Shown here: positions 1 to 9,581 of the stretch, one piece after another
How the letters are laid out: each line of letters opens with the position of its first letter
Position numbering within the stretch: position 1 is the stretch's first letter
NCBI GenBank assembly: GCA_903813345.2
Contig: CAIIXF020000200.1
Location: 1 to 25,000 of the forward strand
DNA: 25,000 bases
Direction: 5' to 3'
Source: Owenia fusiformis
Lineage: Eukaryota > Annelida > Polychaeta > Sabellida > Oweniidae
Made by a program: the position numbers and the translations under genes
Notes under the pieces: generated by a model
The model's input: only the letters and a program-made list of their open reading frames with translations
What the model was told of the DNA's origin: nothing
The model's database searches: none

Positions 1-157
1 GTCGGATACACTTTACATATATAATGTAGTTGCAGATATAGAGCATACACATTAAAAAAGTCATGCTTCCAGTCAATTTACAATCTTTCCATCAACTGAG
101 ACAAGCACTGTATAAATAGTAACTCTTTACTTATGTGACAGTCATTCTGTGTTGCAG

Positions 158-3148
158 GTATCCATGCCCCAGAAGTGATTATAATATCAGCAAGTAGCAT
201 AGAGATTGCCTGGAGAGAACCAACTCTTCCCAATGGAATCATACAACGATACAAGCTCTTCAGGCGTACGAGTGGTGACTACAGTATGGTCTACAATGTT
301 GGTGGCAATATATTCAGATTCACAGATACTGGGCTTACTCCTAGTGCTCAGTATGAGTATATACTGGAAGCATCAACTGCAGCAGGTGGAGCTAATAGCA
401 GCATTGCTGCTGTTACAATGCCAGCCATGACCCCACAGGATATCCCCGCCCCCTTCAACCTTACTGCCCTCACCCCCTATAGTATCTATGTAGAGTGGAT
501 GAGTCCAGTGCGACCAAATGGCGTGATTGATCAGTTCAAAGTGGTTGTTAATGCAGGCATGGAGTCGGAATTAGAGACAGGTGTCGGGTTGTCACAAAGT
601 GCAGAGATCGGCCAGTTACATCCCCATACAGAATATAATGTCAGAATAAAGGCATGTCTACAGAGTGTACCAAATGGATGTGGCACAGGCCCCGCCTTGA
701 CTGTCACCACTTTAGAAGCACCACCCCTTGGACAGGCTCCACCACGCTTAGTTGCAACTGGTCCATCAGTGATTGACATCTCATGGGAGGAGCCAGAACA
801 ACCAAATGGCATCATTACACAATACAGGATACATCGTCGTAAGGGTCAATCTGGTGTTGAGTTACTAATTAATGTCATAAATGATGGCACTGTACGGGAA
901 TTCAAAAATGGTGGACCTGAATTGACAGCTTTTACAGAATATGAATACAAAGTGACAGCTGTGAATTCTAAAGGAGAGGCAGAAAGTGGATGGGCTTCAG
1001 TTAGAACTCTAGAATCCTTACCAGTTGGTTTCAATGATCCCATTGTATCTGCAGAGAGTGCATTTGCCATCAAAGCATCATGGGAAATACCTGATAGTCC
1101 AAATGGTATAATCATCAGTTATAAAATTGAGTATCAAGAAACCTCTGATGATCCTACTGCTGTTTTTCCAGTGAGGTTCATCACTGTTTCACCTGATGTG
1201 ACATCAACTTCGTTCAGTGGATTAAAGCCGTTTACAAGCTATAGGGTGCGTGTGAGTGCCACTAACTCTATTGGTGCTGTGACCAGTGGTTGGATTGACA
1301 CCAATACAATGGAGACGTCACCAGCTGATCTTGGGCTATTTACCATTACTGATGTAACAGATGCATCAGCTGCCATTCTTCAATCTGTAATCCTGACTTG
1401 GGATCCACCAGGGAGACCAAATGGACGTATAACTTCATATAGGATCTATGAAAAGGGCAATAAGAACTATATCTACCAAGGTTTGAATAGAGAGGCCCAG
1501 TATTGGAGATTGCAGCCTTTTACTGAATATAGTGTACAACTCGAGGCATGTACTGAATCTGGCTGTGCAAGGGCACCATATCAGACATTCCGCACAACTG
1601 AGATAGCCCCGTCAGATCAAACTATGCCTTTATTAGGAGTTGTAACTTCCAACACTGTTGAGCTTCAATGGAGTCAACCTGTCAACCCATATGGCAGAAT
1701 CAGTATGTTTGAAGTAATACGTCGTAACCATGGTAGACTATCAAAACGACAGGCGCCTGAAGATGAAGTCATTTTTTCTACAACTAATACCACTAGTGAC
1801 ATCTATAGATTCACAGATTCGAAATTAACTCCATACTCTAGGTATGATTACAAAATTAGAGCACATAATTCTGTAGGATTTGCAGACAGTCCCTGGCAGA
1901 GTGTTACTACAGGTCAAGCTGCCCCTGAAGGTATGGCTCCACCAATCGTAACATATGTCCCAGATAAATTTGACCAATTAGAGATCAGCTGGAGTGCCCC
2001 AGATGTAGCCAATGGGGTGATTCAAAATTATCAACTTCAACGAAACAATAGTGTTCCCTTCAGTTGGGAGGTCTCTAACGAGAAGGTGTTCATTGATCGT
2101 GATTTGATCGCCTACACATGGTATAGTTACACAGTGAAGGTGTGTACTGCTGGGGGCTGCATCACAAGTTCACCAACCTTGAAACGGACTCGGGAAACTG
2201 CCCCATATTTTGTCACAAAACCTGTGGTGTCCGAGATAAATACAACCGCAATATATGTTGAATGGATTCCTCCTCAGATCACAAATGGAGAAATTGAATC
2301 ATATAGGCTCCTTCAAGATGGCGATATTGTATACAGAGGCCTGGGTTTACAATACACTGCAAAAGATCTAACACCCTACCAGGAGTATAGCTTTGTATTG
2401 AGAGCTTGTACAGGGGGAGGTTGCAAGGACAGCGAGGAAACAACAGGCCGACCTTCAGAAGATGTTCCATCTAACATGCGCTCCCCCAATCTACGTGTAA
2501 TCAGTTCAACCTCTATAGAAGTCACATGGGGATTCCCTCTCAATCCAAATGGATTGATTATCAGATATGAATTACGACGTGATGGCACTCTTCGATATTA
2601 CGGGCCAAATCAAATGTACGTTGACTATGACCTAGAACCTGGAAGAACATATTTCTATAATGTAACAGCTTTTAATAGTAAGGGTAGTACTGTGAGTCCT
2701 GATGCCAGGGCAACAACTTACGCATCATCACCTTTTGGACTGGCGCCACCTATTTTACAACCAGAAACCTCATCTGCAATCACTGCCACCTGGGAGCCTC
2801 CCGCAAAACCAAATGGAGACATCAGAAATTATACTCTGTTTAAAGATGACCAGGATGTCTATACAGGGCTAGGTTTCAGGCATACTGTTCAAGGTCTAGA
2901 TTTCTACACTGAGTTCTCATTCCGCATCCAAGCCTGTACAATCAATGGCTGCATCATGTCAAACCCTTCTAGGGAAAGGACAAAAGAAGGACAACCCCTG
3001 GGACAGGATAGACCTGACCTGTACCCCCAGGCTAACGGAATGGGGGCCCATCGAGGTGTACTGGTTGTGTGGGAGCCACCACGTCGACCTAATGGTATCA
3101 TTCTGGCTTATAGTGTGTACCGTTCCAACTACACTAACACTGACACTG
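158..3148 (+). CDS. USH2A: usherin giant exon, FN3 domains 1-10 and start of 11
   Basis: This 2991-bp internal exon starts after the acceptor TTGCAG (phase 1; first full codon at 160) and ends at the donor GTATGT at 3149 (phase 1). Taking the codon at 175 as residue 1, the FN3 B-strand tryptophans fall near residues 13, 108, 204, 303, 409, 499, 606, 697, 785, 873 and 966. The spacing is about 95 residues. Most are followed by the usherin-type signature P..PNG.I..Y. Two domain subtypes are visible: one with an ACT..GC cysteine pair (domains 2, 5, 7, 8, 10) and one with NS.G in the same place (domains 3, 4, 6, 9). Domain 6 carries an extra basic/acidic loop with the sequence SKRQAPEDE. The reading frame is open throughout. 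Confidence 0.93.
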
Positions 3149-3306
3149 GTATGTTATATATACTATAACGTTAACATTATTTCCTTATTTTGAACATAAT
3201 GCATTTTTTAAAAGACAAATGAGAGCTTGTAACACCATTGCTTCTGTAGAGCTGTAGTTTTGGACTAGCAATTCAGAGGGTAGAATCACAGGCAGGTATC
3301 GAAAAA

Positions 3307-3326
3307 TTTGTCCGCTGTGACGGAGC
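3307..3326 (+). repeat. 20-bp foldback motif, copy 1 (left outer)
   Basis: TTTGTCCGCTGTGACGGAGC, one of four exact copies in the foldback element (also 3670-3689 on +, and 4725-4744 and 5089-5108 on -). The core TCCG..CGGA is itself an interrupted palindrome. It could be a transposase binding site, which is inference. Confidence 0.85.
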
Positions 3327-3669
3327 GTGTTATTTTGCATAGAAACACTAGGAAATCCACACAATTTATTTTTTTACTCATATGTTTTACTATATCAAAG
3401 AAAATTACTGACTCCATGCAATGAATATATCATTTGCGGGTAACTTTAACTTCTGTTTGAAGTCCAACAACGCTAAGAGTAAAAGCTATTGAAAACGGCG
3501 TCGGAGTATCATACTCCAAAATGTACCATTTCTTTTATTTCTTTTTAATGGTACAATGTAGCGACACGATAATATTTACATATGTTTTCAGCATAACTCT
3601 GAAGGTATTAATGATATCTTGATGCATTGGGTATTTTTAATTTTTTGATAAAAAATAATAATTAGATTT

Positions 3670-3689
3670 TTTGTCCGCTGTGACGGAGC
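3670..3689 (+). repeat. 20-bp foldback motif, copy 2 (left inner)
   Basis: Second exact copy in the left arm, 363 bp after the first. The right arm mirrors it with a 364-bp spacing. Confidence 0.85.
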
Positions 3690-4199
3690 AGTTTCAAATC
3701 TGAAATACGTTAAGAATTTAGATTTATAATATATCTCTTTACAACTACACGTTAGAGGAGCGAGCGTGTCAAATCTCGTAAAGTATTCTGAAAAATAAAA
3801 CGTAATAAAAGTACACAATTCAAATTCTGAGATGTATATACGACCACTCTTAAGCATCTTTTCTCAGTGTGTACTGCAATCCAACTTATGCATGGTATGC
3901 ATGGTAACTCATGAAAATGATAGTCAACTTCATTTAAGTATAGGGTATTTCCCTTTCGTAGTGCCTTCTGTGGATCCATCGGCCTGACATGGTCATTTTT
4001 TACGGTAACTTGATTATTTGAAGTAAAATGATTTGCTGAAGATGAGGCTAAATACATATGATGGTATGGCATGTGGATTGTTCAACCCTCTTTAGTCGTT
4101 CCAAAAGGTAAGTTGAGTGTATCTTGAAATACGAAAATGCAAAATTTGATTTTAAGATCGTTCTTTATTTGAATAAGAGTTATGGCTATCTGATGCAAC

Positions 4200-4366
4200 T
4201 ACAGTAAAAACATGTGTACAGTGAACACATATGGAGCCCAAAAATGTGTTCCCAGTTGGTAGATGTTCACTTCATACAGGCAATTTTATACAGAAGTCAG
4301 AGGAATATTTGATAAGAAAAGGTGTTCACTAGAGGAAGATATTCATTGAGACAGGTTTTACAGTGC
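4200..4366 (-). mobile_element. small MITE (CAGTAAAAC-type) nested in foldback element
   Basis: This insert runs from TACAGTAAAAACATG at 4200 to GGTTTTACAGTG near 4366 and contains repeated GTGAACAC/GTGTTCAC words. Its reverse complement shares ordered blocks with the copy at 23273-23444, including CTAGTGAACACC, ACTTCTGTATAAAAT and GGCTCCATATGTGTTCAC. The TA-flanked CAGTAAAACC termini resemble pogo/Tigger-type Tc1-mariner elements, which is an inference from the ends only. It lies almost exactly at the centre of the foldback palindrome. Confidence 0.65.
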
Positions 4367-4724
4367 AGCACGTTTACCAAGACTTTTTTTTATAATTTTA
4401 GTCTATGCAAAACGATGAATTTCATGAATTTCAAATAAATACAAATTAAATCTGTATTGGGATCATCCTATGTACAGTAATATTATGTGTTAAAAGGTTA
4501 TACATCTGTCGGAATGCAGGATGTCTGTGTCTGTGAAATATTATGTTGATTTCAGTACAAACCTCCGTTGTCGTTTTTATATCTCAGATTTACATTACCC
4601 CAGATCTCCAAGAGACTACTTGTCATAATTTAGGAAAGTGATTTGTGACGTTCTCTCTTCTAAGGGTACTTTTAAAAGATATAATTTGCATCTTAAATTC
4701 TTAACGTAGTTCACAGTTAAAGCT

Positions 4725-4744
4725 GCTCCGTCACAGCGGACAAA
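4725..4744 (-). repeat. 20-bp foldback motif, copy 3 (right inner)
   Basis: Exact reverse complement of copy 2, in the mirrored position of the right arm. Confidence 0.85.
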
Positions 4745-5088
4745 AAATGTGAACATTATTTTTTATAAAAAATATTAAAAATACCCAATACATCAAGATA
4801 TCATTAATACCTTCAGAGTTATGCTGAAAACACATGTAAATATTATCGTATCACTATATTGTACCATTAAAAAGAAATAAAAGAAATGGTACATTTTGGA
4901 GTATGATACCCCGGCGCCGTTTTCAATAGCTTTTACTCTTAGCGTTGTTGGACTTCAAACAAAAGTTAAAGTTACCCGCAAATGATATACCCATTGCATG
5001 GAGTAAGAAATTTTCTTTGGAATAGCGAAACATATGAGTAAAAAAATAAATTGTCTGGGTTTCTTAGTGTTTCTATGCAAACTAGCAC

Positions 5089-5108
5089 GCTCCGTCACAG
5101 CGGACAAA
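5089..5108 (-). repeat. 20-bp foldback motif, copy 4 (right outer)
   Basis: Exact reverse complement of copy 1, near the right terminus of the foldback element. Confidence 0.85.
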
Positions 5109-5339
5109 TTTTTCGATACCAGCCTGTGAGAATGTTCATTGGTTATCATTTTTATTACACCAACAAGAAGTTGGGACATATTGTAAAAGCATTTGTTAAA
5201 CTTTTCCAGATAGTATGTTACACCTTTCCAGACAGTGTCACTTGTTTGTAAGGTATATGAAGTTTTACAATGTTTGTAGTCATTGATGTGCCATGAAATA
5301 TTTATCTCAAGTACATGTAGCCTTATTTACTCATTCCAG

Positions 5340-5533
5340 GCCCAAGACCTAATACACTGATATACAATGGAACTAGCCTGGAATATCTAGACCTGGACCC
5401 AGTACTGCAGCCATACACCAAATACCAGTATATGATAACAGCCACTAATTCTGCTGGGGCAACCAATAGCAGGTGGGCTGAGGTTCAGACAGGGCAAGCA
5501 CCACCTATAGGCCTGAAGCCTCCGACAATAGAT
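5340..5533 (+). CDS. USH2A: usherin exon, second half of FN3 domain 11
   Basis: Acceptor TTCCAG ends at 5339 and donor GTAAGT begins at 5534. The exon enters in phase 1, completing the Gly begun in the previous exon, and leaves in phase 0. It encodes the later strands of FN3-11, with QPYTKYQYMITATNSAG and a conserved SRW, then the linker GQAPPIGLKPPTID leading into the next domain. This is the classic L.PYT.Y.Y.V.A.NS.G strand F signature. Confidence 0.92.
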
Positions 5534-5696
5534 GTAAGTAGAAATTCAATATTAAAAGTAAAGTATGAAATCAAAAATAAATAGAAACCTTGTTTACAAG
5601 TATGAGTGTTAAGAAATGTTTCTTAACCTTCTTAGCCTTCTTAACAAGAGAAACATGAAATCATCCTTTAAGTGTAATTGTTTCTCATTCTTCTAG

Positions 5697-5819
5697 AGTG
5701 TAACTGCAACCACAATGGTGATACAGCTAGAGGAGCCAACACAGCCCAATGGTTATATCAACAGTTACAAAATTATAGTGAATGGTACAGCCACTGTACA
5801 GAGTAGAGATCTAAAACAG
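5697..5819 (+). CDS. USH2A: usherin exon, first half of FN3 domain 12
   Basis: A 123-bp, exactly 41-codon exon between acceptor TTCTAG and donor GTAAGC (phase 0/0). It encodes the early strands of FN3-12 with EEPTQPNGYINSYKI. The usual B-strand Trp is replaced: the sequence reads MVIQLEEP where sister domains have a Trp. NGT (near its end) is a potential N-glycosylation site. Confidence 0.9.
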
Positions 5820-6378
5820 GTAAGCTCATTCAATGTTAGCTAGTTACCTACTGAAATACTATTTTTACACTTTCTGGACCCCCTCTACCAGCCTATTATT
5901 TCTTTTGGGTCTTTGGATGGTTAAGGGTTGAATGAAAATCTGAAGGGCACTAATTACAAAAAGAATTACCTATTCACGGGGGTAAAGCAGACCCGATGAT
6001 GCAATGAGCTTGCTCGCCGGTATCATGACTGTGTAATGGGTCTTAATGTATAAGTGTGCTCCGCGGTAGGTTCAAACAACGCGGATCCTCAAAGCATGTG
6101 CTCATGGTATATTCGTGTTTTAACACCCGTGCTATTGATTTGTTGATGAGTTTTCATTAATGATTTTTTTATTTTTTGTTTGAAAAATAAGGAATGTCCA
6201 GGAATGTTTTTTTACACATAAATTTATTCCTTTAGTTAACAACAATAGACAATTGATTGCCAAAGTCCAGGAATGTGTGCATTAGTTTTTCAATGGGGGA
6301 TTAAGAAATTCTACCTTTTGAATTATGAATATTAGAATATGATAAGTTACTGAGAATTATTCTATTTTGTTGTTTTAG
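5820..6378. other. USH2A intron with a GC-richer segment
   Basis: A 559-bp intron. The stretch at about 5945-6135 is visibly richer in GC than its surroundings (words such as CTCGCCGG, CTCCGCGG, AACGCGGATCC) and may be a transposon or SINE remnant. I found no clean tRNA-type A/B boxes; GTTCAAACA near 6071 is only B-box-like. The rest is AT-rich with nothing recognisable. Confidence 0.5.
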
Positions 6379-6602
6379 GTTATTGGTGCTGTCACTCCAC
6401 TGCTACCTTACACCATATACTCAATTAAATTTGAGGCCTGCACAGGTGGAACTACACTATGCACAGTTAGTGAGGCCACTACAGGAAGGACTGCCCCAGC
6501 ACCCCCAGATGGTATGGCAGTTCCAGTCTTCTCCCAGGTCACCAGTACATCATTAGTGGTCAACTGGAAACTGCCAGAGTCCCCCAATGGGGTCATTACT
6601 AG
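6379..6602 (+). CDS. USH2A: usherin exon, end of FN3-12 and start of FN3-13
   Basis: 224 bp between acceptor TGTTTTAG and donor GTGTGT, phase 0 in and phase 2 out. It completes FN3-12 (LLPYTIYSIKFEACTGG followed by a paired Cys) and opens FN3-13 with SLVVNWKLPESPNGVIT. The Arg codon is split as AG plus the A of the next exon, which supports the exon chain. Confidence 0.92.
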
Positions 6603-6859
6603 GTGTGTATACTTTGTACTCTGGACAATTTATTCTGGTGTAAATTCAATTACAGTTTACTGATAAAATATAAGTTAACAAATGATTGGGAGAGAAAATA
6701 AATTTTAATTAGTTCCTATGAACAAGCATCTCCATTCACTCAGCTTCCATCTGAATGCAGTGAAGACTGAGTGTGCAAAGATATACAGGTTTCCAGTGTA
6801 CATTATATCTTGACCAATTTTCACAGGCAATTGTATATATTAAATACCTTTATTTCTAG

Positions 6860-7080
6860 ATATGAGGTCCAATACAGATCATTCTGTCCACATCCTGACC
6901 AGCCTATCACACTAGCATGTACCATAGGGCAACCTGTGACAGTCTATACGGGTCTGGCATTGGCCCATAAAGTGGCCAACCTGAACCCATATACCAGTTA
7001 TCAGTTCAGAGTGAATGCAAGCAATAACATAGGAGGTTTGAGCAACATTCCATGGGGCACTGTTAATACACTTGCAGCAG
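6860..7080 (+). CDS. USH2A: usherin exon, rest of FN3 domain 13
   Basis: 221 bp between acceptor TTTCTAG and donor GTAAAG, phase 2 in and phase 1 out. It begins RYEVQYRSFCPHP, has a Cys-containing insertion between strands C and C', then LNPYTSYQFRVNASNNIGG and a conserved Pro-Trp. The two Cys in the insertion (SFCPHP and LACTIG) could pair, which is inference. Confidence 0.92.
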
Positions 7081-7396
7081 GTAAAGAAATAAGTGATCAT
7101 CCGTATATTTAGGCAATGAGTGTTACACCCACTTGAAATTTTGAAAATTAGGTTTAACCCCCTTGAAACGTGTGTGTAATTTATCCATTTGAAAATGAAA
7201 AAAAAATTTTGGGCAGACATGTGAAGATGAGACGTGCACACACTGTTAAATTAACTGGAAAGAACACTAAATATACACATGTACATAAACTGTTTGTGTA
7301 GTTGACACTGCTGGACACCTTAACAGAGACAACATTGAAAAACACTTTTTAGGTAAAAATTATAAAAATGTTTAAAACATCATAAATATCTTCCAG
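7081..7396. other. USH2A intron, nothing recognised
   Basis: A 316-bp AT-rich intron bounded by GTAAAG and CTTCCAG. No repeat or RNA gene seen. Confidence 0.7.
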
Positions 7397-7576
7397 CTCC
7401 TGTGTATTTACGTCCCCCGACCCTGAACACCAACAAGTCTCAGCTGATCATTGATTGGACGGAGTCATTCAAGTTGAATGGTCGTCTAGAGCGGTATGAA
7501 CTGTATCGAGCTGGAATCAAAGTCTACAGTGGTCTCGACTCAACAGCCACTCTAGAACGAGAGACACGCGACCAAA
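7397..7576 (+). CDS. USH2A: usherin exon, first half of FN3 domain 14
   Basis: 180 bp, phase 1 in and out. It encodes APVYLRPPTLNTNKSQ, then LIIDWTESFKLNGRLERYEL. This is a diverged FN3 start in which the Trp and NG..RYEL are kept but the usual prolines are lost. The donor is AAAGTAAGAG. Confidence 0.9.
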
Positions 7577-7869
7577 GTAAGAGAATTATAATAGTATATT
7601 GTTTCACTACTTGTGTAGATATTACCACATTAAATGTAAATGTTTTAATACTGAAAATAGATACTTCCAGCATGAAACAAAGTGAGATTTACTCTAAATA
7701 CATGCTAATGGAATCTGTATACCCATGAACAGGCTGGGTCAAAAATGTTCATATTTTTTATTTAGCTATAAACAAGTGATTGTCATATTAAAAATACCTA
7801 TTTTTTGCGGAACCTGTATTCTGAAGGATAACATATAGAGCAGATGAAAATGTGTTCTTTTTATTCCAG

Positions 7870-7959
7870 CTTATACACTATATGTACGACTAACCACTAA
7901 GGAGGGATCAATAGAGTCAGCTAGGATAGTCTTTGACCCAAGCTCACCAGACAATATAG
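7870..7959 (+). CDS. USH2A: usherin exon, end of FN3 domain 14
   Basis: A 90-bp exon, phase 1 in and out, after acceptor TTATTCCAG and before donor GTAAGA. It encodes YTLYVRLTTKEGSIESAR and a short acidic/Pro stretch (FDPSSPDN), the last strands of the membrane-proximal FN3 domain. Confidence 0.88.
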
Positions 7960-8371
7960 GTAAGAACAAGTAATATATAAATCTCAAAACAATTTATTAA
8001 TAATTTCTGTATTTATTTCATTTCAAAATAATCAATCTAAATTATTTTCAACTTTGAATAAAGTTGCCTTGGTGAAATTTTCTTTCTGGTATCATCCAAA
8101 GGAAATACGTACACTAGGTATATTAAACATGTAAATGTACATTCGTTAGATGTTTTTTCCCCCACATGAACATCTTTTGAATTTCTTATAATTGCACATG
8201 TTTAAAACATCAAGCAAGCATCAATTGTACATTGAAAAGTGTGTCATAGTTTAGTCCCAAACTATTCTTAGATAGCCATATACATGTACATGTACAGTAG
8301 TTAGCTTTTAGTCCTAATTAAAAGTTCTTAGATGTGAACCCTAATCCCCTATGATTGTGTGTTTCTTATAG
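7960..8371. other. USH2A intron, nothing recognised
   Basis: A 412-bp AT-rich intron with a TACATGTACATGTACA run near 8281. No gene or clear repeat family seen. Confidence 0.7.
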
Positions 8372-8404
8372 AGATCCTAACTGTCCCCCCAGAAACTACG
8401 ACAG
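8372..8404 (+). CDS. USH2A: usherin micro-exon, Thr/Pro stalk
   Basis: A 33-bp exon between TTCTTATAG and GTAAAG, phase 1 in and out, giving EILTVPPETTT. It fits because it keeps phase and continues the Thr/Pro stalk that resumes in the next exon as EPPTTDK. Skipping it would keep the frame, so it may be alternatively used. Too short to be certain from sequence alone. Confidence 0.75.
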
Positions 8405-9093
8405 GTAAAGCGCATCCACAGCCATTGTTGTCAACATCACCTAGTTACCATAGTTACATAAACATACAATATATACATTCTATGCAAGAAGACATTCATT
8501 ATGGATTTCATACATATGAACATCTCCTTGAGATAGATATGTAAATTGTATATCACTCAATCACATATTGCACTGGTATTAGAGAATATATGGTGTTTCC
8601 ATCGTCCAAAGTATTTTTACTCAGTCTAGGGTACACTGCAGAAATTCCAACTACAATATGCCTGCCTGGTCTCAATAATCCTCTTTTTTTAGTTTTCTGA
8701 AGATTTGGACAATATTTCACAGCATATGTATGTGATGTGCAGAACCAGAAATCTTGATAATGTTTGTAAACAATTCTAATTGCATGTCCTCACTGTGAAA
8801 ATGGTTGTATACAAATATTTACAAAGCATGAATCAATGTTTCATATTTTCACTTGATTATCAAAATCAGTTATGGCTTAATTTCCATCATTTCAGGAATG
8901 TTGTATTTGTTCATAATGAATAGATACTAACATGACGCAATCTTTACACTTATATTCCCTAAAAACAAATTCAGAAATACAATCAGACTAATTCATAGTA
9001 ATTATAGTAATTATTCTCAATTTTACCCTATGTTACTCCTTTCATTCCTATGTGTGTACATTGTATTTTGAAATATTTTGATATTTCTTTCAG
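8405..9093. other. USH2A intron, nothing recognised
   Basis: A 689-bp AT-rich intron. A short open frame that runs on from the micro-exon past the donor ends at about 8544 and shows no domain. No repeat family recognised. Confidence 0.7.
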
Positions 9094-9581
9094 CCACTGA
9101 GCCCCCAACAACTGATAAAACGGAACAGCAGGGACAGCTTCAATTCTACCAAGAGGTCTGGTTTATTGCATTGATTGCAATCGTTGCTCTTCTCATTCTA
9201 TTAGTTGGCCTCGCATTCTGCTTAAAGAACACTTCTAGAAGTACGCCTTATATCAGAGAACGGATGCCGCTCAAGGCACGCCAAAAGATGTCCCCATTGC
9301 AGTATTTTGTCGATCCGTACAACGGAAGTATCGCAACTACAGAGATTCCTCGTCCCCCGAGCCAAAGTCCTGGGAGTATAGCTCAGCAATCTGGTCCAAC
9401 TGCGGGATATATTAATCCAGCTTATGCAAGCCAGAGGTCGGTTGCGACACGCAGTGATCGTGCCAGTCTTATAGATCTGGTGTATGATGATAGGATGTCA
9501 AAGTCATCACGATGGGATGATGAAGATGACCCTGCTTGGGATGGACATATTCCTAATGACAGTGGCCTTGTTAGCATGGCA
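9094..9581 (+). CDS. USH2A: usherin exon, membrane helix and cytoplasmic tail
   Basis: 488 bp, phase 1 in and phase 0 out (donor GTAAGT at 9582). It encodes the end of the Thr/Pro stalk, FYQEVWFIALI and a hydrophobic helix of about 23 residues ending in GLAFCL. The cytoplasmic part has PYIRERMPL and MSPLQYF, both recognisable in vertebrate usherin (PYIRERPPL, MSPL). The tail is rich in Ser/Pro/Asp and includes HIPNDSGL, comparable to the vertebrate HNSGL. The exon stays open beyond the donor to 9680, so intron retention would give a different tail without the PDZ ligand. Confidence 0.95.

Larger units (their letters stand above)
3287..5128. mobile_element. foldback/long-TIR DNA transposon, non-autonomous
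   Basis: The left end CACAGGCAGGTATCG (3287) matches the reverse complement of the right end CGATACCAGCCTGTG (ending 5128) with one mismatch. The element is flanked by a perfect 5-bp duplication, AGAAT at 3282-3286 and 5129-5133. The inverted arms (about 3287-3740 and 4675-5128) align colinearly over about 450 bp at roughly 92-95% identity by eye. Weaker inverted similarity continues inwards to about 3850 and 4560. I see no transposase-like open frame, so it is probably non-autonomous. A 5-bp duplication with CAC termini recalls Transib/RAG-like transposons, but the superfamily is not settled by this. Confidence 0.85.
3149..5339. other. USH2A intron carrying a foldback element
   Basis: A 2191-bp intron between donor GTATGT (3149) and acceptor TTCCAG (ending 5339). 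About 84% of it is the foldback transposon at 3287-5128, and the remainder is unremarkable AT-rich sequence. Short open frames in it sit within the element and look like chance. Confidence 0.85.

Noticed and set aside
531-3101. Several - strand open frames of 63-94 codons
   Set aside because: They are antisense shadows of the usherin giant exon and recur with similar sequences because the FN3 repeats recur.
3588-5251. Open frames of 66-106 codons in the foldback element
   Set aside because: They lie in the inverted arms or centre, have no transposase motifs and no splice context.
6061-6085. Possible tRNA-like B box (GTTCAAACA) in an usherin intron
   Set aside because: One base off the consensus, and no A box or cloverleaf could be found around it.
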